DNA from: a candidate division KSB1 bacterium
Lineage (GTDB): Bacteria > Zhuqueibacterota > JdFR-76 > DREG01
Reading direction: 5' to 3'
DNA: 29,575 nt
Assembly: GCA_022566355.1 (NCBI GenBank)
Contig: JADFJB010000053.1
Span: 1 to 29,575 of the forward strand
Part shown: positions 23,904 to 29,575 of the stretch, one piece after another
How the letters are laid out: each line of letters starts with the position of its first letter
Numbering within the stretch: the first letter of the stretch is position 1
Position numbers and translations under genes: made by a program
Notes under the pieces: model-generated
Seen by the model: the letters and a program-made list of their open reading frames with translations, nothing else
What the model was told of the DNA's origin: nothing
Database searches by the model: none

Positions 23904-24722
23904 ATGAAAAAGCAATATTGCGTTTCATTGCTCATTGTTGGTAGTTTGGTGTTCTATACGTCTTGCAGTGAAAATTACTACAAAGTGAACACCCAGGTTA
24001 CTTCTTATGCCGCCGATGGCCTGGACTTAAAAGCTGTTGGTGAATTGTTGAAGACATCCACAGATGCTAAAGATTTGGAGAAAAAGTTGAACGAACCCAA
24101 CTCGGTTAACAATCTCGATCTCGATGAAGATGGCAAGGTAGATTTCATAAAGGTTGAAAGTGACGATAAGGGCAGCATCAAAGTGCTAAAACTCACGGCT
24201 GTTTTATCCGGAAGTGGCGAGGAACAAGATGTAGCGACAATTGAAATCGAAAGGACAGATGATAAGGCTAATGTTCAGGTACGCGGAAATGAGCAGATGT
24301 ATGGTCACAACCATTATCATCACTCTTCTTTTGGCCTCGGTCAAATGCTATTACTGGGCTGGATGTTTAGTCCCCGTTATTCTCCTTACTATTCTCCATT
24401 TGGCATGGGTGCTTACCCGGGTTATTACGGCCGTGGATATGGCCCCGTTTCTTCTCGTGCCTACCGAAACAGTACCGGTTCTTTGACAAGAAATTCATCC
24501 TATAATAGAACCAGAGGAAATAGTCTATCCAGGAATGTTACGTCAACAAATGTCAAATCTTCATCCAGGGTTAAAGCGCCTCTCAGGAATCCGACAACCA
24601 GCCAGAGAAGATTCCAGGCACGTAATCCTTCCAGCAAGGTACGTCGAGGCGGATTTGGCAGCAGCAGATCATCTCGCTCGAGTTCCAGAAGTTCAGGCAG
24701 AAGTTCCAGATCGGGTAAGTAA
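23904..24722 (+). CDS. Lipoprotein with Ca-binding-like loop and Arg/Ser-rich tail
   Basis: 272 aa with a lipoprotein signal (YTSC, Cys21). A folded N-terminal domain (about 25-130) contains LDLDEDGKVDFI with Asp72, 74, 76 and 80, an EF-hand/dockerin-like calcium loop. A His-rich stretch (GHNHYHH) and a hydrophobic Tyr/Gly/Pro segment (about 148-185, MLLLGWMFSPRYSPYYSPFG) follow. The last 80 residues are low-complexity Arg/Ser/Asn, ending GGFGSSRSSRSS. Its place beside DUF350 recalls the DUF4247 lipoproteins of actinobacterial clusters, which also have simple C-terminal tails, but I cannot confirm homology. Excellent ribosome site AAGGAGGT seven bases before the ATG. Confidence 0.78.
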   Translation: MKKQYCVSLLIVGSLVFYTSCSENYYKVNTQVTSYAADGLDLKAVGELLKTSTDAKDLEKKLNEPNSVNNLDLDEDGKVDFIKVESDDKGSIKVLKLTAVLSGSGEEQDVATIEIERTDDKANVQVRGNEQMYGHNHYHHSSFGLGQMLLLGWMFSPRYSPYYSPFGMGAYPGYYGRGYGPVSSRAYRNSTGSLTRNSSYNRTRGNSLSRNVTSTNVKSSSRVKAPLRNPTTSQRRFQARNPSSKVRRGGFGSSRSSRSSSRSSGRSSRSGK

Positions 24723-24838
24723 TATCAGGAAAGATTATTTTTTCTGCAAATTTGCTGTTTTGCTTTGAAATTCAACAATAGCTTGCTTTTGAACTAGACA
24801 CACATTAAGTTACTTCGAAAAATACAAAGGAGATTCCA

Positions 24839-25684
24839 ATGGTACAAGACATCTTAACTGAATCATGGCAAATGACCTGGTTTGTTGCTGTTGCGATGAT
24901 TATCGCTTTTATCGGCATAAAAATATTCGATGCACTCACTAAATTTGACGAGAATAAACTTGTCATCGAGGATGGCAATTTAGCTGTCGCCTTACGTAAA
25001 GGTGCAATATTATTAGGGCTTGGTCTCGGTCTTTCGAGTTCCCTGGTCGGGCCTGTCGAAAATCTTTGGCAAGATACCGCTTATGTTGCACTTTACGGTG
25101 TGATTACATTCCTATGCTTATTCATCGCTGGTTTCGTGAATGACAAGTTCTTGCTGATCGGTTTAAACAACAATCAACACATTGAAAAAGGCAACAGTGC
25201 AGTCGGATTTTTTGAAGTGGGTAGCTACCTTGCAACGGGTTTGATTTTGAAGGAATCGCTTGGCGGGGACAATGCCAGTATCTTCAATGCACTTATTTTC
25301 TTTGTAATCGGCCAACTTGTCCTGGTCATATTTTTCAAAATTTACGAGATGGTAACTCCGTTCAATTTGGTTGATCTCATCGAAAAGAACAACGTTGCTG
25401 CTGGAATCGCAGCCGGCGCCATGTTAACTGCGCTTGGATTAATACTTTCGAATAGCATCGCCGGACCATTTATCGCTCTCGGTGATGATATCATTGCAAT
25501 TTGCATTGCCGCCGTTCAAGGCATCGTTTTGTTACTTCTTGTCAGGTTAGCTGCTGCACGTTTATTCTTGCCAAAAGCCGATCTGAAAAAAGAAATCGAG
25601 GACAAACAGAACGCTGCAGCCATCGTACAGATGGATGGATTTATCCTCACAGCAGCTTTGATTATTGCTGCGGTAGTTCTTTAA
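24839..25684 (+). CDS. Tandem DUF350 integral membrane protein
   Basis: 281 aa with about eight membrane helices, made of two homologous halves. Half one has LVIEDGNLAVALRKGAILLGLGLGLSSSLVGP and half two has LIEKNNVAAGIAAGAMLTALGLILSNSIAGP; each starts with an acidic N-A segment followed by a Gly-rich helix, the DUF350 (YjfL) signature. The E/D-x-x-N-x-A-x-A/G pattern, conserved in both halves, probably lines a transport path, but no substrate is known. ATG with AAGGAG seven bases upstream. It lies between the RS-rich lipoprotein and the spermidine-synthase-like gene, an association seen in several phyla. Confidence 0.88.
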   Translation: MVQDILTESWQMTWFVAVAMIIAFIGIKIFDALTKFDENKLVIEDGNLAVALRKGAILLGLGLGLSSSLVGPVENLWQDTAYVALYGVITFLCLFIAGFVNDKFLLIGLNNNQHIEKGNSAVGFFEVGSYLATGLILKESLGGDNASIFNALIFFVIGQLVLVIFFKIYEMVTPFNLVDLIEKNNVAAGIAAGAMLTALGLILSNSIAGPFIALGDDIIAICIAAVQGIVLLLLVRLAAARLFLPKADLKKEIEDKQNAAAIVQMDGFILTAALIIAAVVL

Positions 25685-25690
25685 AGCGAT

Positions 25691-25777
25691 TGAACACGGA
25701 TTACTCGGATGTTAGCGGATTTCTAACAAATTTTCCTTTGGAAATCCGCTTTAACAATGTCAACTGCGTGCTGTTCA
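25691..25777. repeat. Imperfect palindromic element between DUF350 and speE-like genes
   Basis: TGAACA (25691-25696) and TGTTCA (25772-25777) form the outer arms, and AGCGGATTTC (25714-25723) with GAAATCCGCT (25741-25750) the inner 10-bp perfect stem. It fills almost the whole 103-base gap between two co-directional genes and may act as an mRNA hairpin or be a relict repeat. Confidence 0.7.
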
Positions 25778-25787
25778 AAAGATCAAC

Positions 25788-27575
25788 ATGAATAAAAACC
25801 AATCCACTGCACGCTGGTACATCGCATCATCGATGTTCCTCACGGGCTTGTGTGGTTTCGTCTTCGAATGTATTTTAAGCACCTCTTCAACGCATATTTT
25901 TGGTAACTCTACCAAAGAATGGACTTTCACAATTTCCTTTATGCTGTTGATGATGGGCTTGGCCAGTTATCTGCAAAAATTTCCTGCCTTCATAAAAAAT
26001 GAAAAACTAATCGAACAATTTATCTTTATCGAAATGGCGCTTGCTTTACTTGGCGCTTTTGCACCCATTATCCTATTCTCCGCTCATGCATTTTTTCCTG
26101 AAAAAGTCGGAGGGTTCCAGATATTCCTGGTTGGAGGAATTGGATTTCTCATTGGGCTGGAGATCCCGGTTGCCCAACGCATCAACGAAAAATATGCCAG
26201 CCTGGCTAAAAATATATCCGACACCATTGCCCTGGATTACATTGGTGCGTTTGTGGGAGCCCAATTATTCTACCGGTATTTATTGAAAGAATTTCCCTTG
26301 GAGCAAATTAGTTTTGTGGTTGCTGTTTTTAACTACATCGTTGCGGTTATGGCATATTGGTATTTTTACAAACAGGGAAACATTCGTAATGTTATCCAAA
26401 CCCGGCTTCTTATTGGTTTTACAGCCACAGCTTTAATCGCCGGATTTCTTCTTACTCCGCTAGTTACCATGTCACAACGACAAAAATTCTTTCGGGATCA
26501 TGTGATCATCGAACTACAGACTGAATACCAGCACATTGTTGTCACCCGGAATGCAAGAACCGGCAACCACGATCTTTTCCTGAATGGCCAGCTGCAATTT
26601 TCCGGCGATGATGAAGAACGCTATCATGAGCCATTAGTCATCCCGGCAATAACCTTATGGAGTTTGGATGAAAAGCGAACAGGCAACAAATTAAATGTCT
26701 TAATTCTCGGCGGTGGAGATGGATTGGCTGCTAATATTGTCCGTAACTATCCATCTGTAAACTCCATCACCATGGTAGATATCGATCCTGGTATGGTTAA
26801 ATTCTGTGCGTCTAACCCGGTTATTACCCAGTACAACCAGGATGTTTTTAAAGATGCCAATGTAGCTGTTCTGAAGTCCGGAGCGATTCGGAGCATGGGT
26901 CCAGTGCCGGTCTATTATGAAATCGGCGGGATTAATGATAAACGGAAAAAACATGAAATCAGCCAGGTTACCGAGGTTGCAGATTGGGAAATCGAAGTCG
27001 AATCGTTTGTTGGTGAATTGCAGAATCAGAAGTTGAACAAATTTGTAATTCTGAATTATGATGCGGATTTATTTATCAGTAAGATAAAAGATCGCAAATG
27101 GGATGTAATCATCATTGATTTTCCCGATCCCCGAACTTCTGAACTGGCTAAACTTTACAGCTGGGAATTTTATGTAAAAATCAGGAGTATTTTGGCAGAG
27201 GGAGGGATTATGGTCACCCAGGCTACCTCTCCCTATTATGCCAAGGAAGTGTTCCTAAGTATTCGCAGAACGATGGAAGCCGCAGGATTCAAGACCATTC
27301 CGTACCAGGGATTCGTCGGCAGCTTTGGGGGAAACTGGGGTTGGATTATCGGCCATTTACTTCCCAATGCGGATTTGGATAATCGCCTTTTGGCTTTGCA
27401 TCAAATGGAATCTTTTAAAGTGCCAACCCGCTATTTAAAGCCCAGCATGTTTCAATCCTTGCGAACGTTTGGCAAGGGAGACCTTACAGCGGAAGAGTAT
27501 CCCGATGCCATCAATTACCTTACTTCCATTCCAACACTTGACGTAATTTATGAAAAAGCATGGCAGAAGCTTTAG
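25788..27575 (+). CDS. Membrane-fused spermidine-synthase-like protein (polyamine aminopropyltransferase family)
   Basis: 595 aa. Residues 1-230 form about seven membrane helices, and 235-570 form a SpeE-like Rossmann domain. Visible motifs: HDLFLNGQLQFSGDDEERYHEPL (261-283), the decarboxylated-SAM loop LGGGDG (307-312), DIDPGM (331-336), YDADLF (424-429) and IIIDFPDP (441-448) in the catalytic loop where many synthases have DSSDP. Between DIDPGM and YDADLF about 85 residues occur where roughly 30-35 are usual, an insertion at about 355-415. The family moves aminopropyl groups from decarboxylated SAM to amines; the acceptor here is not known. ATG with only a weak ribosome site. It follows the DUF350 gene and precedes the K+ channel by 28 bases. 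Confidence 0.88.
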   Translation: MNKNQSTARWYIASSMFLTGLCGFVFECILSTSSTHIFGNSTKEWTFTISFMLLMMGLASYLQKFPAFIKNEKLIEQFIFIEMALALLGAFAPIILFSAHAFFPEKVGGFQIFLVGGIGFLIGLEIPVAQRINEKYASLAKNISDTIALDYIGAFVGAQLFYRYLLKEFPLEQISFVVAVFNYIVAVMAYWYFYKQGNIRNVIQTRLLIGFTATALIAGFLLTPLVTMSQRQKFFRDHVIIELQTEYQHIVVTRNARTGNHDLFLNGQLQFSGDDEERYHEPLVIPAITLWSLDEKRTGNKLNVLILGGGDGLAANIVRNYPSVNSITMVDIDPGMVKFCASNPVITQYNQDVFKDANVAVLKSGAIRSMGPVPVYYEIGGINDKRKKHEISQVTEVADWEIEVESFVGELQNQKLNKFVILNYDADLFISKIKDRKWDVIIIDFPDPRTSELAKLYSWEFYVKIRSILAEGGIMVTQATSPYYAKEVFLSIRRTMEAAGFKTIPYQGFVGSFGGNWGWIIGHLLPNADLDNRLLALHQMESFKVPTRYLKPSMFQSLRTFGKGDLTAEEYPDAINYLTSIPTLDVIYEKAWQKL

Positions 27576-27603
27576 TGAATTCAATTCAAAAGGGTAAAAT
27601 TGG

Positions 27604-28680
27604 ATGATGCTTTTCCTACCTGCAAAATTAAAAAAAATCATAGAACGACATGAGCCATTGCTATGGTTATTCAATCTACTCATAATCTTTTTTTTCATGT
27701 TTATACTTCATCTGTTTGTTTATAAATGGGTTGAGGGCGTTGCCTGGGAGGAAGCTTTGTGGGTAACCTGGGCTACTTTTAGTACAGTGGGCTACGGAGA
27801 TTTTTCAGCCCAAACCACAGTCGGGCGGTTTTCGTCGATCATATTGGGAACCATGGGAATTGCGGTACTGGGAACTTTATTTGCAGCTACCTTTGAGGCG
27901 ATGCAATACAGAAAAAACCAAAGGAGATTTGGATTTATGAGCAATCCGATAAAAAACGGTTATGTTATTTTTCATTTACCCGGCGAGAAAACACTGGGTA
28001 TGTTCCTGCGAGAAATTTATGCTGTTGAAGGTGATGTCGGTGTTTGTGTAGTCGATGACAGTACTGATGAGTTGCCGCGGAGTATTGTTCAGGAATATGG
28101 GAGCCGGGTTCATTTTATCCGGGGCAGCAGCCTGGACAAAGAAACTTATGAGAAAGCTAATCTTGCCAACAACAAAACAGTTCTGGTTTTTCCCAAAGAC
28201 CCATCGTCTGGTGAATCCGATGGTATTACCAATACTGTAGTTAAACTTATTCTCTCATTCGTTAAGGAAGACACCCGGGTGTTGTATATATTGGTTGATC
28301 AAAAAAATGGCTGGATGTTCGATAAACGAGCCATCGCGATACTGCAAGACCTGGAAATTCTTGCGATTGTACAAGAATGCCAGGATTCCGGTACTGCTTT
28401 GATGGTCGAGCGGCTGCTTCATAACACTTTGGGCGCCAACCCGAAGAGCGTTATTCCCAAAAAGATCATCGGCTATACCTGGAAGGAATTTCAGCTAGCT
28501 ATGATTACGGCAAATATTCGTGCCAACCCATTAGCATTGATACATGATGGAGAACCGGAATCTTGTCCAGAGCTTGAAACCGTGATTCAAAAAGGCGATA
28601 TTGTTTTGATTGCGGCTTATGACGGTTATAATTGGCAGGAGATTGAGGAGAAGTTGTCAAAAATTACCAGACAGGATTAA
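27604..28680 (+). CDS. Two-helix potassium channel with TrkA-N/RCK domain
   Basis: 358 aa. Helix one (about 19-41), pore helix and selectivity filter TVGYGD (61-66), then helix two (about 75-98) make an Ion_trans_2 channel unit. Residues 113-250 form a TrkA-N/RCK Rossmann domain (GYVIFHLPGEKTLGMFLREI, VHFIRGSSLDKETYEKANL, TVLVFPKD) and the end (about 275-358) is a TrkA-C-like domain (GDIVLIAAYDG). The glycine-rich loop of standard RCK domains (GxGxxG) is replaced by HLPGEKT, so the ligand may not be NAD. It should form tetrameric K+ channels in the inner membrane. It begins 28 bases after the SpeE-like stop and is the last gene of the series. Confidence 0.93.
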   Translation: MMLFLPAKLKKIIERHEPLLWLFNLLIIFFFMFILHLFVYKWVEGVAWEEALWVTWATFSTVGYGDFSAQTTVGRFSSIILGTMGIAVLGTLFAATFEAMQYRKNQRRFGFMSNPIKNGYVIFHLPGEKTLGMFLREIYAVEGDVGVCVVDDSTDELPRSIVQEYGSRVHFIRGSSLDKETYEKANLANNKTVLVFPKDPSSGESDGITNTVVKLILSFVKEDTRVLYILVDQKNGWMFDKRAIAILQDLEILAIVQECQDSGTALMVERLLHNTLGANPKSVIPKKIIGYTWKEFQLAMITANIRANPLALIHDGEPESCPELETVIQKGDIVLIAAYDGYNWQEIEEKLSKITRQD

Positions 28681-28984
28681 GGTAAATCTAAAACGATGTA
28701 AATAACAAGCTATCATGATATAGATCGTAAAACGGAGAAACGGAGAACGGAAAAAAAGTTGAAATCCGAATTTCTAATCTCTAAAAACGAAACAAATGTT
28801 AATTTTACAATTCAAAATTTCCAAACCTAAGACCATTCTTAACCTGAATAAAATATGGAATACATCAATCGTGTTGATGCTCTTAAATTATGACTAAAAC
28901 AGAAGCGATAGGGCGAAACAGAGAGCGGGAGGATAAAAAGAAAAAAGAAAAGAAAAACTGTCTACATTTTTCAAGACGACACTA
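28681..28984. other. Gene-free AT-rich gap
   Basis: 304 bases after the K+ channel gene. Purine-rich, with short AAACGGAGAA-type repeats around 28728-28750 and otherwise AT-rich. I see no gene, RNA or clear terminator in it. Confidence 0.5.
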
Positions 28985-29158
28985 GGGGGAATCCGTTATC
29001 CGGTATCCGGTATCCAGCATCCAGCATCCAGCATCCAGCATCCAGCATCCAGCATCCAGCATCCAGCATCCAGCATCCAGCATCCAGCATCCAGCATCCA
29101 GCATCCAGCATCCAGCATCCAGCATCCAGTATCCAGCATCCAGCATCCAGATTCCCCC
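28985..29158. repeat. Heptamer array (AGCATCC)n bounded by a 9-bp inverted repeat
   Basis: About 22 units of 7 bp, beginning with variant units (GTTATCC, GGTATCC) and continuing as AGCATCC with one AGTATCC near 29128. GGGGGAATC (28985-28993) and GATTCCCCC (29150-29158) flank the array as a perfect inverted repeat. It translates to a repeating LDAGCWM string on the minus strand, but this is an artefact of the repeat. Same heptamer family as the array at 179-283. Confidence 0.92.
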
Positions 29159-29161
29159 AAT

Positions 29162-29190
29162 AAAAAAAGGCCATCCTAAATCGGATGACC
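29162..29190 (-). terminator. Intrinsic terminator of the right-edge gene
   Basis: On the minus strand GGTCATCC-GATTTA-GGATGGCC forms an 8-bp stem (one G-T pair) followed by seven T. It lies 33 bases after the stop codon of the gene at the right edge. Confidence 0.85.
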
Positions 29191-29222
29191 CTTGAGAGTA
29201 AACCTCCTTGTTGTCGTTGTTA

Positions 29223-29575
29223 TTATTGCGCCGCTAATGCATAGCGAGAGAAGTGATCGATCTTCAGCAACATCTTATTGCCGCGATAATCGATTTTTTC
29301 AGGTTCCTGTTCGATATAATTGCCATTGCTATCGATGTAATAAAGTGTGGGTACTGATATTCCCAAATCGGCATAATTAAACCAGACGGTCGCTGATGGA
29401 CTGAACTCGCATCCCGAGGGTCCGAAACTAAACAGCAGCTCATTCTTGGCGGTGTCTATATCGATTTCCATGAAGAGGATGATCTGGTTATCCGTCCAGC
29501 CAGTAGGCGGTGTCAATGAGCCACTTCTGAACGAAAAGGTCGTGCCGTTTTCGACTTTCAACTGCCCACCCTGAA
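29223..29575 (-). CDS. 3' end of an exported beta-sandwich (ZU5-like) protein, runs off the window
   Basis: The open frame continues to the right edge without a start; the first TTG at 29561 is inside the coding region (upstream residues QGGQ). The visible 116 residues have LKVENGTTFSFRSGSLTPPTGW, ELLFSFGPSGCEF, VWFNYADLG, LYYIDSNGNYIEQ and the ending LKIDHFSRYALAAQ. This FGPSG...LYYxDxxGN...HFSRYA pattern is familiar from ZU5-like beta modules of exported FCB-group proteins, so it is likely the C-terminal domain of a secreted or surface protein. No sorting tail follows. Function unknown; most of the gene is outside the window. Confidence 0.75.
   Translation of the reverse strand, partial: QGGQLKVENGTTFSFRSGSLTPPTGWTDNQIILFMEIDIDTAKNELLFSFGPSGCEFSPSATVWFNYADLGISVPTLYYIDSNGNYIEQEPEKIDYRGNKMLLKIDHFSRYALAAQ

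Noticed and set aside
28971-29174. Minus-strand open frame with a repeating LDAGCWM string
   Set aside because: It is only the translation of the 7-bp tandem array, with no ribosome site and no protein-like composition.

Overview
The window looks like a chromosomal piece of a Gram-negative bacterium of the FCB group, most like Calditrichota/KSB1-type lineages. The evidence is a type IX secretion (T9SS) C-terminal sorting domain, a TonB-dependent outer-membrane receptor and several lipoproteins. Many genes also carry clear Shine-Dalgarno (SD) sites (AAGGAG), which true Bacteroidota usually lack. Base composition is AT-rich and the intergenic DNA is full of short tandem arrays and small palindromic elements. 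No rRNA, tRNA, CRISPR array or full insertion sequence was recognised. The taxonomic guess is an inference.

Left part (1-9400, almost all on the minus strand). A cobalamin riboswitch followed by an intrinsic terminator precedes a TonB-dependent receptor, which is followed by a secreted beta-propeller protein with a T9SS tail. Together they look like a vitamin B12 uptake locus (BtuB plus a BtuG-like surface protein). Upstream lies a run of minus-strand genes: ABC-2 ATPase and permease, a rhodanese lipoprotein, a DUF423 membrane protein and a secreted TPR protein.

Middle (9500-19200, mixed strands). A secreted peroxiredoxin-like gene has an in-frame TGA exactly where the first Cys of its CPYC-type motif should be, followed by a good SECIS-like hairpin: a likely selenoprotein. 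Then come a PHP-domain protein, a frameshifted patatin and a frameshifted unknown gene side by side, a HiPIP-type iron-sulfur lipoprotein, an outer-membrane-like protein, a divergent Nramp-family transporter without the DPGN motif, a transglutaminase-like protein, an RHH/MazF-type toxin-antitoxin pair, and a metallo-beta-lactamase-fold gene whose 5' end has been replaced by a 71-bp inverted-repeat element.

Right part (19400-28700, all plus strand). A co-directional series encodes a small membrane/coiled-coil protein, TelA, a DUF4178-like protein, a DUF2617-like protein, an acidic unknown, an RS-rich lipoprotein, a double DUF350 membrane protein, a membrane-fused spermidine-synthase-like enzyme and a TrkA-N potassium channel. 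This resembles a known but functionally unexplained neighbourhood (DUF4178, DUF2617, DUF350, SpeE) extended by TelA and a K+ channel, and is the best candidate for an undescribed envelope or ion-homeostasis system. It is interrupted by a frameshifted GIY-YIG nuclease gene lying between two copies of a palindrome-bounded repeat. The window ends with a heptamer array and the 3' end of a minus-strand gene that runs off the edge.
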